Shown here piece by piece: positions 41,075 to 49,984 of a stretch of DNA of 64,000 nucleotides. Position numbers and translations under genes: made by a program. The notes below the pieces were generated by a model. It was not told the origin of the DNA. It did no database searches and was given only the letters and a program-made list of their open reading frames with translations. Where the stretch lies: assembly GCA_965205155.1 (NCBI GenBank), contig OZ242033.1, forward strand, positions 3,658,001-3,722,000, written 5' to 3'. Numbering within the stretch: the stretch's first letter is position 1; every line of letters starts with the position of its first letter. Origin of the DNA: Aldehydirespirator sp965205155. Its GTDB lineage: Bacteria; Actinomycetota; Acidimicrobiia; Acidimicrobiales; Aldehydirespiratoraceae.

Positions 41075-41125
41075 GACTTCTCTCGGGGCCCGTGATCCGC
41101 AGCCGGGTGGCCGCGGCAGCGGGCC

Positions 41126-41920
41126 TCACCAGCCTTCGAAGACGGGGTCGCGCTTCTCCACGAAGGCCCGCATGGCCTCCTTGGTGTCTCCGGTGGCGAA
41201 GTTGACGCCCTGACCGAGGGCCTCGGCCTCCAGCGCTTGGAACAGCGAGATGTTGGAGGCGTTGTTGAGGAAGCGCTTCGAGTTGGCCAGCGCGATTGGC
41301 GGTCCGGCCGAGATGGTGGCCACCATCTGGTCCACGGCGGCGTCGAGCTCTTCGGCGGGGACGACTTCGTTGACGATGCCGAGTTCCGCGGCCCGCCGGG
41401 CGTCGATGATGTCGCCGGTGAAGGCCAGGCGCTTGGCCTCATGAAGCCCGATCCGCTTGGGCAGCAGCCACGAGGTACCGAAGTCCAGGCTCAGGCCCCG
41501 CTTGGCGAAGATGAGCGAGAACCGCGCCCGCTCCGAGCACCACACCATGTCGGCGGCCAGAGCCATGCCGAAGCCCGCGCCGACGGCCACCCCGTCCACC
41601 TTGGCGATCACCGGGCGGGGGCAGTCGTGGATGGCCATCACCGTGTCGGCGATGTCGCGCATGTGGTCGGTCCGGTGCCGGGGCGGCTGGTCTGCGGCCG
41701 CTTCCTCGTCGTCTGCGGGTCCCACGTCGGCGCCGGCGCAGAAGTCGCCGCCCGCTCCGGTGAGCACCACCGCCCGGGTCGACGACTCCGCGATGTCGCG
41801 GAACCCGTGCCGCAGCCCGGCCCACATGGCCGGCGTGCAGGCGTTCTTGCGCCGGGGCCGGTCGACGGTGACGGTCGTGATGGCGCCGGCGGACTCGATG
41901 TGGATGTTCGGATGCGGCAA
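41126..41920 (-). CDS. enoyl-CoA hydratase/isomerase family protein
   Basis: A 264-residue crotonase-fold enzyme. The oxyanion-hole segments are AVVLTGAGGDFCAGADVG (about residues 47-64) and IAKVDGVAVGAGFGMALAAD (about 98-117). The catalytic Glu region reads FSLIFAKRGLSLDFGTSWLL, where one of the two hydratase glutamates is replaced (LSLDFG), so isomerase or hydrolase activity is possible. The start is TTG 41920 with GGGAG six bases upstream; the longer frame enters the FtsK gene region in another frame. It is close behind the type VII-like locus but is unlikely to belong to it. Confidence 0.82.
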   Translation of the reverse strand: MPHPNIHIESAGAITTVTVDRPRRKNACTPAMWAGLRHGFRDIAESSTRAVVLTGAGGDFCAGADVGPADDEEAAADQPPRHRTDHMRDIADTVMAIHDCPRPVIAKVDGVAVGAGFGMALAADMVWCSERARFSLIFAKRGLSLDFGTSWLLPKRIGLHEAKRLAFTGDIIDARRAAELGIVNEVVPAEELDAAVDQMVATISAGPPIALANSKRFLNNASNISLFQALEAEALGQGVNFATGDTKEAMRAFVEKRDPVFEGW

Positions 41921-41958
41921 CGGTGCTCCCGGGGTGCTCGGCGGGCGGTGCCACGACG

Positions 41959-44900
41959 CTATGTACCCGGGGCCGCAAGTGCTACCTGCATTACCTCTGC
42001 GACCCCGTCGGCGATGACGAGGCATCGTCCCGGCACCGGTGCCAGCGCCAGGCGGGCGGGCACCGCCGCGCCGAGCAGGTTGGCATCGAGCGGTCCGGGC
42101 CTGAACAGCACTCCGGTGCGGCATGACCGCATCTCATGGAGCCAGCTGCCATAGGACGAGCGGAGCCGGTCCGCCGTCGTCGAAGCCACCAGATGGCTGC
42201 GGCCGGTAGTGGAGGCGGCTATCGCGGCCAGGCGTCCGGCGGGGTCGCCCATCCGGTCGGCGTCATCCACCAGCAGCAGGCGGCGGACGTCGGAGTCGGC
42301 GGCTTCGTCGAGCGAATCGGCCGGCACGGCCTCCAGGCCCAGCAGGCTGGACAACTCTCCGGGCCGGTCGGCCACCACCACCACGTGCGCTCCGGCGGTG
42401 AGGGCGGCTGCGCCTATCGCAGCCAGTGCGCTGGTGCGTCCGGTGCGGGGAGGTCCCAGCACCAGGGCGTGCTCGCCGTCGTGGAGGGCGATGCCGGCCG
42501 GTTCGAGGTCGAGGTCGCTGATGGCGAAGCGAACGTGAACGCTCCGATCCTCGAGGTGCGCGCCGGCGGGCAGGTCCTCCAGGCAGATCTGCAGGGGCAG
42601 GGACCCGACCCGAACGGGTTCACGCATGGTCGGCGGGGACTCGGCCGCCAGCGCCGTCGCGGCTAGGGCCAGGTCGCCATCGGCGGGGCGGGCGACATGA
42701 ACCTCCAGGCCGTCGCCGACCCTGACGGCCCGGCCGGGGACGAGATGGGCGGTCGGCTGCTTGAGCCCGAAGCGCAGGCCGTCGCTGGCGTCCGAGGTGG
42801 CGTGGACGAGAACCACGCCGGCGGAGGCTGCGAGGTCGGGAGGGAGGTCGGCAGCCCGGCCGATGCTCACCGCCACCCGCACCCCCACCGCCGGGCCGTC
42901 GCCCCAGATGCGAGCGAACCGATCGTGGGGCTCCGGCTCGCGTACGGGGTCGTGGGCGCGGACCAGCCCGGCGAGATCGTCCACCAGCAGCACCACCTCG
43001 GCAGGATTCTCGGACCGGCCGCCGGCCCGGCGGGTCGCGACCTCGTCGTCGAGAAGGCGCAGCAGGCGGGCTCGCCGATCCCCTTCTGTCGGGGCGACGA
43101 CCGCGCCGACATGGGGGAGGTTCCCGAGTGCCGACAGCGTGCCCGAATCGAGGTCGATCCCGTAGACGTGCAGTTGGTCTGGTGTGTTGGTGCGGCAGAG
43201 GTCGAGCGTGACCGCGGCCAGGGTCGTGGTCGTGCCCGACCCGGGGCCTCCGATTACCGCCAGATGGCCGTCGGCCGGATGCCACCCGCAGGGGAACTGC
43301 CGCTGGTGGACCGGGTCGTCTACCAGCCAGGCCGCGGGCCGGTCCGGGCCGGCCGTCTCGGCGAGGCACGTCGCGGCGACCTTGGCGGGGAGGGGCGCGG
43401 GCCAGGGTGAGCGAGGCTCGGCCGCTCCGAGGTTCTGATGGGCTGCTCGAACGGCTTCCACCACCGAGTCGAGGTCGCTGTGCTGGTGACCGGAGGTCTG
43501 GACGGCACGCGAGCCGACCGGGCCGACGGGGCGGACCGGGCCGACCGGGCCGACCGGGCCGACCCTCAAGCCGGTTGAGCCTCGGGGCGTGCTGCCGGTC
43601 ACCAGCGCCGACTGGAAGGCGACGAGCTCTCCCGGCCCGAAGCGGGCCATCGCCCGGCCGGGCCGTTGGCGGGGGATGCGGGCCGCGTCGGGCGAGTCGA
43701 TCACATCGTTGGAGTCGTGGCGGTCGGTCACCCGCAGGGCAATGCGACACGAGGTGTTGGCTCTGATGTCATCGGTCACCACCCCGGCCGGCCGCTGGGT
43801 GGCCAGCACCATGTGGACACCGAGGCTGCGGCCCCGCTGCGCGATCCCGACCAGCGAGCGGAGGAACTCGGGCAACTCGGCGGCCAGCGTGGCGAACTCG
43901 TCCACCACGACCACCAACCGGGGCAAGGGATCGCCGCCCCCGAGACCGGCCCGAGCCCGGAACGCGGCCAGGTCCTCGGCCCCCGCAGCCCGCAAGCGTT
44001 CCTCGCGATGGCGCAGTTCGGCCTCCAGGCACAGCAGGGCTCGCTCAGCCAGACGGTCATCGAGGTCGGTGACCATGCCGGCCACGTGGGGCATCTCCGC
44101 GCAGCGGTCGAAGGCGGCTCCGCCCTTGTAGTCGATGAGGACGAAGGCCAGATGATCGGGGTCTGCGGAAAGGGCCAGACCGGCCACCAGGGACCGCAGC
44201 AACTCAGACTTGCCCGAACCGGTAGTGCCCCCGATGAGCAGGTGAGGACCGTCGGCCACCAGGTCGAGCACCAGGGGTCCGTCGGCGGTCGCTCCGATGG
44301 GCACCTGCAGGTCGTCCGTGCCCCGGGTCGCGGCCCATCGACTCTCCACCGTCTGTGGGGTCGGCTCGCCGCCGAGGAGGTCCAGCAGGGACATCGAGTC
44401 GGGGAGGTTGGCTGTCGCCGCCCGTAACTCGGGGTCGTCCAGCCGGGCCAGGCGGGCCGCGGCACCGGTGGCGGTCGCGACGGTGACGCCCCAGGCCAGA
44501 AGCGGACCCATCACCGCTGAGGATCGAGGATCGACCAGCCTCAGCCGGCCGGCGTCGTGGTCGATGTCCACGATGGTGGTGCAGCTGGAGGGCAGGTCGC
44601 AGACGTCGCTCGTGATCACGATCCCGGCGCACTGCGGGAGGCCGAGCAGCATCCGGCCCGGAGCCGAGCGGCCCGTGAGCGTCTCTACGCCGTCGATGAC
44701 GGCCAGCAATGGCCGGTGCGAGGTGGTCGCGGTTGCCGCCTCCGCGGCGGCCGCGGCAGTACCGGACTCAGTGGCCACCAGCGCTCCGGGTTCGCCCCCG
44801 GTGTCGATGGTGTGGGGAAGCCAGCCCATCCACGACCATTCCCCCGCGAGACCGGGCACCAGTCCCGCTATGGCCAGATCGGCCGGGCCGTGAAGCACCG

Positions 44901-46179
44901 CGGCCTGAAGGATGAGGCCCCTGGCCACGGCCCGGGCTACCGGTGGCGGGCCGAACACACCCACGACCTCGCCGGGCAGCAAGGACACCGCCATGGGCAC
45001 ATCGGCCAGGGGCTCGATCTCGTGCAGGGCCTCGAGTGCGTCCGGCGCGGCCAGTTCGCCGCCGTCCACCTCCAGCGGTGGCGTGTAGGGCACCGCCGCG
45101 GTGCCGACACCGAGTCGCATGGCGTCGGGATCGCCGCGACGGCGCTCCCAGCACCGCTGTGACGGCGTCTCGGCCCGGCGGACCAGTTCGGCCAGGTCCG
45201 GGACGAGGGCGATGCGCCTGCGCCGCTCGGCGGCGCGCCCCGCCGGCAACATTCTGACGAAGCTCTCCACCCTCTGGGCTACGTCTGCGCAGGCCCGCTG
45301 ATGGGAGCGGGCGACCCGGCGTCGCCGCTCGAGCCACGTGCCCACGGTGATCAACGGGCCGAGGGCCGCGAACACGGCCATGAACGGGCTCCAGACCACG
45401 GCCAGCGCCAGCCCGGCCACGGCGGGCAGGACGATGCCGGCCCACGACAGGGGCTCGGACTCAGGTCGGGCCGGAGGCGCCGCGGGCACGCGCAGCGGGA
45501 CGGGAGTTGTCGGCGGCCGGCGGCGGGGAGGGCGGTTGAACGGAACCCGTCCCGCCGTCGCGCCGAGTCCGGCTCGTACCGCCGCCGGGGCATCGTCCAC
45601 CGGGGTCCGCCACTGCAGGCAGGTGGCACCGAGGCGTACGGTGGCCCGGACCGGAACCCGGGTCGGCGCGATCACGGCACGACCGGCCAAGACCGTGCCG
45701 TTGCGGGATCCGAGATCGCCGATCATTGGTCGCCTGCTGGTCCCGCTCGCCGTCACACGGGCGTGTCGCCGGGAAACGGTGGGATCGTGAAGCACGAGAT
45801 CGCAGTCCTGCGAACGCCCGATCACCCAGTCGTCGGACACGGGCAGGACGAGACGGGTGCCGGCTTGCAGCCCGGCGGTCACGACCGGTGTGGCCCGGCG
45901 ACCTGGCCGGCTGTTCTGTTCGGATGGTGACTGGGAGGAGGGCTGCTCGCATCCGGGAGCGATTTCGAGCAGCGCCCCCTCCCAGATCGGGACCGACGTC
46001 AGCAGCGTCTCCGGACTGTGCCAGCATCCGTCAATGCACAGGCCGTGCCAGCTGCGGTCTCCGGATTCCTCCATTGCGCCCCTGAGCGCCGCGGCGAGAT
46101 CCGCCACCGTGAAGCCGTCGAGGCGGGAGTCGATCTCCACGGTTCGCTCAGCACCGTTGAGTCGATGCCGGATCCGCAC
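41959..46179 (-). CDS. FHA-domain FtsK/SpoIIIE ATPase of a type VII-like secretion system (EssC/EccC-like)
   Basis: A 1406-residue motor. A ubiquitin-like/first beta segment covers residues 1-70. An FHA domain follows at about 100-190, with WVIGRSQDCDLVLHDP, TVSRRHARV and GDLGSRNGTV. Two membrane helices lie at about 245-280. Three FtsK-type ATPase domains come next. The first has a canonical Walker A, GGTTGSGKSELLRSL (about 653), and Walker B, VVVVDEFATLAAEL. The second (GGPGSGTTTTLAAV, about 981) and third (GPPRTGRTSALAAI, about 1247) lack the Walker Lys. An FHA front end is usual in EssC of Firmicutes but not in mycobacterial EccC. The start is GTG 46179, 57 bases after the WXG100 gene. 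It drives export of WXG100-type proteins. Confidence 0.87.
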   Translation of the reverse strand: MRIRHRLNGAERTVEIDSRLDGFTVADLAAALRGAMEESGDRSWHGLCIDGCWHSPETLLTSVPIWEGALLEIAPGCEQPSSQSPSEQNSRPGRRATPVVTAGLQAGTRLVLPVSDDWVIGRSQDCDLVLHDPTVSRRHARVTASGTSRRPMIGDLGSRNGTVLAGRAVIAPTRVPVRATVRLGATCLQWRTPVDDAPAAVRAGLGATAGRVPFNRPPRRRPPTTPVPLRVPAAPPARPESEPLSWAGIVLPAVAGLALAVVWSPFMAVFAALGPLITVGTWLERRRRVARSHQRACADVAQRVESFVRMLPAGRAAERRRRIALVPDLAELVRRAETPSQRCWERRRGDPDAMRLGVGTAAVPYTPPLEVDGGELAAPDALEALHEIEPLADVPMAVSLLPGEVVGVFGPPPVARAVARGLILQAAVLHGPADLAIAGLVPGLAGEWSWMGWLPHTIDTGGEPGALVATESGTAAAAAEAATATTSHRPLLAVIDGVETLTGRSAPGRMLLGLPQCAGIVITSDVCDLPSSCTTIVDIDHDAGRLRLVDPRSSAVMGPLLAWGVTVATATGAAARLARLDDPELRAATANLPDSMSLLDLLGGEPTPQTVESRWAATRGTDDLQVPIGATADGPLVLDLVADGPHLLIGGTTGSGKSELLRSLVAGLALSADPDHLAFVLIDYKGGAAFDRCAEMPHVAGMVTDLDDRLAERALLCLEAELRHREERLRAAGAEDLAAFRARAGLGGGDPLPRLVVVVDEFATLAAELPEFLRSLVGIAQRGRSLGVHMVLATQRPAGVVTDDIRANTSCRIALRVTDRHDSNDVIDSPDAARIPRQRPGRAMARFGPGELVAFQSALVTGSTPRGSTGLRVGPVGPVGPVRPVGPVGSRAVQTSGHQHSDLDSVVEAVRAAHQNLGAAEPRSPWPAPLPAKVAATCLAETAGPDRPAAWLVDDPVHQRQFPCGWHPADGHLAVIGGPGSGTTTTLAAVTLDLCRTNTPDQLHVYGIDLDSGTLSALGNLPHVGAVVAPTEGDRRARLLRLLDDEVATRRAGGRSENPAEVVLLVDDLAGLVRAHDPVREPEPHDRFARIWGDGPAVGVRVAVSIGRAADLPPDLAASAGVVLVHATSDASDGLRFGLKQPTAHLVPGRAVRVGDGLEVHVARPADGDLALAATALAAESPPTMREPVRVGSLPLQICLEDLPAGAHLEDRSVHVRFAISDLDLEPAGIALHDGEHALVLGPPRTGRTSALAAIGAAALTAGAHVVVVADRPGELSSLLGLEAVPADSLDEAADSDVRRLLLVDDADRMGDPAGRLAAIAASTTGRSHLVASTTADRLRSSYGSWLHEMRSCRTGVLFRPGPLDANLLGAAVPARLALAPVPGRCLVIADGVAEVMQVALAAPGT
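43513..43564. repeat. in-frame 9-base minisatellite inside the FtsK gene
   Basis: The unit CCGACCGGG is repeated about six times with a few substitutions. It encodes an irregular Gly-Pro-Val repeat (GPVGPVGPVRPVGPVG) between the first and second ATPase domains, probably a flexible or extended linker. Confidence 0.8.
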
Positions 46180-46235
46180 CAGCGTCCCGTTTCTGTGTGT
46201 CGCTTTGCGGGGCGGTCTCGCCGCCGATCCCGCGG

Positions 46236-46511
46236 CTAGATGGTGTCGAGCGCGCTGACTCCGGCCTGGAGCTCTGCGGTTATGAACGTCGAGTGCTCGC
46301 CCAGCGCGTCGCATAGTGCCCGAAGGTTGGGGCGGAACTCCGTCTCCCAGAGCTGCCGGAAGTGGTCGGCTCTCGCCCCCTGCCATGTGGTGCCTTCGAT
46401 GCCGGCTCCTATGGCGCTGATCACCCCCTCGGCCGTCTCCTTCTGCCGGGCGAAGATCACCGCGAGCTGTTCCATCTGCGACTTGGACATCACCAGCATG
46501 TCGCCAGCCAT
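46236..46511 (-). CDS. WXG100-family secreted protein (ESAT-6-like)
   Basis: A 91-residue helical hairpin protein. The turn holds the diagnostic TTWQGARAD (W-x-G, about residues 42-50), flanked by helices MEQLAVIFARQKETAEG and LRALCDALGEHSTFITAE. Length and spacing are typical. It lacks a C-terminal YxxxD/E export signal of the mycobacterial kind (it ends GVSALDTI). It is the gene directly upstream of the FHA-FtsK ATPase and is probably its substrate. Only one WXG100 protein is present, so a homodimer is expected. It is preceded by an unusually AT-rich promoter stretch. Confidence 0.88.
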   Translation of the reverse strand: MAGDMLVMSKSQMEQLAVIFARQKETAEGVISAIGAGIEGTTWQGARADHFRQLWETEFRPNLRALCDALGEHSTFITAELQAGVSALDTI

Positions 46512-46531
46512 TTTGACACCCTCCCTTAGTT

Positions 46532-46599
46532 GACAGCACGAGCTGTCTCATGCTGTTTCATGTGATTGTCACACCATCATGGCAGTGTGATATGACAAT
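46532..46599. promoter_or_regulatory. AT-rich promoter region with two palindromes upstream of the WXG100 gene
   Basis: GACAGC-ACGA-GCTGTC (46532-46547) is a perfect palindrome. ATTGTCACAC (46565-46574) and GTGTGATATGACAAT (46585-46599) pair with a two-base bulge. The stretch to about 46680 is strikingly AT-rich for this genome, including AACTCAAGAGAAGGAGAAAT and TTGAAACTTCTTGACAATC. No gene is seen in the 206 bases between the WXG100 and enoyl-CoA hydratase genes. Control of the type VII-like locus from here is likely. Confidence 0.55.
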
Positions 46600-46717
46600 A
46601 ACAACTCAAGAGAAGGAGAAATACTTGAAACTTCTTGACAATCTAGTTAAGGACGGTCTGGCGACGTCGATCTAGCAGCCCGTGATGAGGCGCTCACCCG
46701 GGAGTCCGGGTTGGGAC

Positions 46718-47521
46718 TCAAGCTGGCGGGTTGTCGCCGATGGCCTTCTTGACCGAGCCCAGCAGATCGGCAACTGCGGCCTTCACCGACTCCTGGTGGG
46801 CGGCGAGAGCCTGGAACTCCTGGCCCGAGCGGATGGCGGCCCTACCCCCGAGCACGTCGAAGGCCCGGTGGACCATGCGCTTGTTGATCTGGGCAAGGTC
46901 GGGCGCAACACCGGCGATGCGAACCGCCACGGCCACTACCGCTTCCTCCAACTCCTCGGGCGGGTAGGCCCGGTTGGCCCATCCCATCCGGGCCGCCTCG
47001 GCGCCGCTCACCGAGTCGCCGGTGAGCATCGCCTCCATGGCGTGACGCAGTCCCATCAACGGCGTGTGGTACTGCCAGTCCGGGGGAGACGCCACTCTCA
47101 CGACGGGATAGCCGATGCGGGCGTCGGCGGCCACGTACACGAGGTCGCAGGCCGCGGCGAGCTCCGTGCCGCCGGCGTAGGCGTACCCGTGCACCTGTGC
47201 GATAACCGGCTTGGCCAGATCCCAGATGGAGAACCATCCGTCGCTGGCCTGGCGGGTCCACTGGCCGTCGCCGGGGGCCGACGGGTAGGGCGGGTCGTCC
47301 ATGAGCCCGCCCGACAGGTCGTAGCCCGACGAGAAGCACGGGCCCGCGCCCCGCACGATGGTGACCCGGGCGTCGGGATCGTCGTCGAAGCGGTGCAGAG
47401 CATCGAACAGCGCGGTCCGCAGGGGCGTGGAGATGGCGTTTCGCTTGTGGGGCCGGTTGAGCGTTATCCGGCGCACGTGCTCGGCCGGCTCGTCGATGAG
47501 GATCAACTGCTCGTCGGTCAT
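46718..47521 (-). CDS. enoyl-CoA hydratase/isomerase family protein
   Basis: A 267-residue crotonase-fold enzyme. Segments: RITLNRPHKRNAISTPLRTA (about residues 18-37), VTIVRGAGPCFSSGYDLSGG (first oxyanion segment, about 51-70) and VIAQVHGYAYAGGTELAAAC (second, about 105-124). The catalytic Glu position in the following helix is not the usual GxxPE form (PVVRVASPPDWQYH), so its reaction is uncertain. ATG 47521 overlaps the LLM-gene stop (ATGA) and replaces the longer upstream frame. It is the second gene of a two-gene operon. Confidence 0.85.
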   Translation of the reverse strand: MTDEQLILIDEPAEHVRRITLNRPHKRNAISTPLRTALFDALHRFDDDPDARVTIVRGAGPCFSSGYDLSGGLMDDPPYPSAPGDGQWTRQASDGWFSIWDLAKPVIAQVHGYAYAGGTELAAACDLVYVAADARIGYPVVRVASPPDWQYHTPLMGLRHAMEAMLTGDSVSGAEAARMGWANRAYPPEELEEAVVAVAVRIAGVAPDLAQINKRMVHRAFDVLGGRAAIRSGQEFQALAAHQESVKAAVADLLGSVKKAIGDNPPA

Positions 47522-48594
47522 GTGCCTGCCTCTTGTGTGCCCGTCTCTTCGATGTCTCGTGTGCCGGCCAGCTCGGCCGCCAGCACCAGCTCCTCGTCGC
47601 GGTCGCAACGGACTATCACACCGGTCAGGCCCGCGGGAACCGCCTCGGACCAGCGGGACCGGATGCGGCTGGGCGAGCCGAGCAGGGACTGCGACTCGAT
47701 GTAGTCGTCGGGAACGGCCGCGATGGCCTCATCCCGGCGCCCGGCCCGCCACAACTCCACGATCCGGGCCGAGGCCTCGGGCCATCCCCGGCGGGCCATC
47801 GCCTCGGCGTGGAAGTTGTGGGTGTCGCTGCCCATGCCGCCCACATACATGGCGACCAGCGGCTTGCGAGCCTCCACCGCGCCACGCAGGTCATCGGTGA
47901 TCTGCACGGACAGCGATCCGAACACCTCGAAGTTCCCAGGAGCGTCTGTGGCGCGGCGGTCCCGGCCCCGGGCCAGCGGTTCGGCGTAGGTTGCGGTCCC
48001 CCGGGCCCCGTAGCCCATGGGCAGCCAGCCGTCGGCCACCTCCGCCGCCAGCGCCACGTTGCTCGGGCCTCCGGCCGCGATCCAGATCTCGATGCCGGGC
48101 GCAGGGTGCAGGATCGACTTCAGCGGCTTGCCCTGACCCAACGCGCCCGGACCATCGTAGGGCAGCCGGATGGCCGCCCCGTCGTGGGTCACGGGACCGG
48201 CGCGGGCCAGCACCTTTCGCATGATGGCGACGTAGTCGCGCAGCTTGGCCACCGGTGAGCCCCAGGCGGCGCCGTGCCAGCCCTCCACCACCTGCGGCCC
48301 CGACACCCCCAGTCCGATGATGATGCGCCCCCCGCCGGCCAGAGCGTCGATGGTCATGGCGTGCATGGCGGTGGCCGCGGGAGTGCGGGCGTCGATCTGC
48401 ACCACGCCGGTGGCCAGCTTGATGCGGCTGGTGTGCGCGGCCAGGAACGCCAGCGGGGACAGCGCGTCGGCGCCGTACGCCTCAGCCGTCCAGACGCTGT
48501 GGTAGCCGAGCCGCTCCGCGAGTTGAACCGCGGCCACCGGCACCTCGAGCGTCGACCCCCGGTAGAGATCGAGACCGAGGCCCAGCTTCACCAT
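47518..48594 (-). CDS. LLM-class F420-dependent oxidoreductase
   Basis: A 358-residue luciferase-fold oxidoreductase. It has GLGLDLYRGSTLEVPVAAVQ at the start, YHSVWTAEAYGADALSPLAF (about residues 31-50), LATGVVQIDARTPAATAMHA, and GLGVSGPQVVEGWHG at the phosphate-binding loop. The order matches the F420-dependent subset common in mycobacteria and related actinobacteria, many of which act on acyl-CoA or terpenoid substrates. Its stop overlaps the enoyl-CoA hydratase start, so both are made together. It is divergent from the zinc dehydrogenase gene. Confidence 0.86.
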   Translation of the reverse strand: MVKLGLGLDLYRGSTLEVPVAAVQLAERLGYHSVWTAEAYGADALSPLAFLAAHTSRIKLATGVVQIDARTPAATAMHAMTIDALAGGGRIIIGLGVSGPQVVEGWHGAAWGSPVAKLRDYVAIMRKVLARAGPVTHDGAAIRLPYDGPGALGQGKPLKSILHPAPGIEIWIAAGGPSNVALAAEVADGWLPMGYGARGTATYAEPLARGRDRRATDAPGNFEVFGSLSVQITDDLRGAVEARKPLVAMYVGGMGSDTHNFHAEAMARRGWPEASARIVELWRAGRRDEAIAAVPDDYIESQSLLGSPSRIRSRWSEAVPAGLTGVIVRCDRDEELVLAAELAGTRDIEETGTQEAGT

Positions 48595-48675
48595 GCGCCG
48601 CGACGGCTCCTCATCCTGGCCAACCCTAAGAGCGTCCGCAAACAGCTGCCAGCCCGCCGCGTCGCCGCGGTGTCA

Positions 48676-48777
48676 CTCCCGCTCTCGTTCACTGCGCTCA
48701 CGGGCCGCTCGGGCCACGGCCTCGCTCAGCGAGAGGCATGACGCGGGTAATTCGCGGGCCCCATTCGCTCGGCCTCT
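48676..48777 (-). repeat. interspersed palindromic element, copy D
   Basis: A near-full copy with a longer, different spacer between the modules (TGAGCGAGGCCGTGGCCCGA right module conserved; left module AGAGGCCGAGCGAAT). It occupies half of the 205-base gap between the divergent LLM and zinc dehydrogenase genes, which otherwise shows nothing I can name. Confidence 0.82.
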
Positions 48778-48799
48778 GGTCTCGCTACGATCCGTGCTC

Positions 48800-49984
48800 G
48801 TGAAGGCGCTGCGCTTCTCACGCAAGGAGGCCCGCTACGCGGCCGCTGCCATCGCGTCGCGGCTGCGACCCGGGGCGGGAGCGACCTGGGGGCCGCTCAA
48901 ACTCATCGACGACGACCCGCCCGACCTGCCCGGCGAGGGCTGGCAGCGCATCTACCCGCGGCTCACCGGCATCTGCGGATCGGATCTGGCCACGATCGAC
49001 GGCCGGTCGTCTCGTTACTTCGAGGACTATGTCTCGTTCCCGTTCGTTCCCGGCCACGAGATCGTGGCCGACACCGCGGAGGGGCGCCGGGTGATCGTCG
49101 AGCCGGTGCTGGGCCACGCCGCACGGGGCTTCGACCTGCCCTATCCGGGGGCGGCGCCCGGTGACGGCGACGACTACCGGCATCTCATGTGCGGCCATCT
49201 CAAGCCTGGACTCCAGACCGGTTTCTGCCGCTCCACCGGCGGCGGGTGGTCCACCGAGTTGGTAGCCCACGACTCGCAGTTGCACGACGTCCCGGACTGG
49301 ATGAGCGACGAGCTGGCCGTGATGATCGAGCCGTTGGCGGGAGGCGTGCACGCCGCGCTTCGATCCGGCGCGCAGCCCGGCGACACCGTGGCCGTGGTCG
49401 GGGCCGGGACTATGGGCCTGCTGGCGGTGGCCGCCCTGCGGGGCCTGACCGAACCAGCCTCGATCCTGGTCGGCGCCCGGTACTCCACCCAGCGGGCGCT
49501 CGCGCTCGAACTCGGCGCGGACTCAGCCGTCGAGCCCGGCGAGTTGAAGCGGGCCGTGCGACGGGCCACCGGCTCGTTCATGGTCGGCGACCACCTCTCG
49601 GGAGGTGCCGACGTGGTCATCGACGCGGTGGGCTCGTCGGCCTCGCTGGCTGAGGCCCTGTCGCTGTGCCGGCCGCGGGGCCGGGTGCTGATGCTGGGGA
49701 TGCCCGCAACCGTGACCGCAGAGCTGACCGGCCTGTGGCACCGCGAGATCGAGCTGGCCGGCTGCTACGCCTACGGCACCGAGGTCCGAGCCGACGGCCG
49801 GCTCGCCACGAGCTTCGACCTGGCCGTGGAACTGGCCGGCAAGGTCGCCTTCGACCGGCTCGTGTCGGCGCTGTACCCGCTCGACCGCTACGTCGACGCG
49901 CTGGGCCACGCCGCCGAGGCGGGCCGGCGCGGCGCAGTCAAGATCGCCTTCGACATGCGCGGCGAGCGCCACCGTGGCATCTGA
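48800..49984 (+). CDS. zinc-type alcohol dehydrogenase family protein (MDR)
   Basis: A 394-residue medium-chain dehydrogenase. The catalytic zinc site is RLTGICGSDLATIDG (Cys about residue 54), then VPGHEIVAD (His and Glu about 77). NAD binding is VAVVGAGTMGLLAVAALRGL (about 196-215). The substrate-binding domain follows with VVIDAVGSSASLAEALSLCR. The structural-zinc four-Cys loop is replaced by a longer stretch with RHLMCGHLKPGLQTGFC. The start is GTG 48800, seven codons before the first Arg/Lys segment; GTG 48794 is also possible. It overlaps the DAO-type gene by 11 bases. It could oxidise an alcohol or aldehyde formed in amine breakdown. Confidence 0.83.
   Translation: MKALRFSRKEARYAAAAIASRLRPGAGATWGPLKLIDDDPPDLPGEGWQRIYPRLTGICGSDLATIDGRSSRYFEDYVSFPFVPGHEIVADTAEGRRVIVEPVLGHAARGFDLPYPGAAPGDGDDYRHLMCGHLKPGLQTGFCRSTGGGWSTELVAHDSQLHDVPDWMSDELAVMIEPLAGGVHAALRSGAQPGDTVAVVGAGTMGLLAVAALRGLTEPASILVGARYSTQRALALELGADSAVEPGELKRAVRRATGSFMVGDHLSGGADVVIDAVGSSASLAEALSLCRPRGRVLMLGMPATVTAELTGLWHREIELAGCYAYGTEVRADGRLATSFDLAVELAGKVAFDRLVSALYPLDRYVDALGHAAEAGRRGAVKIAFDMRGERHRGI

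Noticed and set aside
44640..44690. A GAGCGGCCCGTGAGCG match inside the FtsK gene as another interspersed-element copy
   Set aside because: Only about 16 bases match, both modules' remaining parts are absent, and the bases encode conserved ATPase sequence. Taken as chance.
41959..46551. A 1530-codon FtsK frame beginning before the WXG100 gene
   Set aside because: The first 124 codons run through the WXG100 gene in a different frame. The FHA protein begins naturally at GTG 46179.
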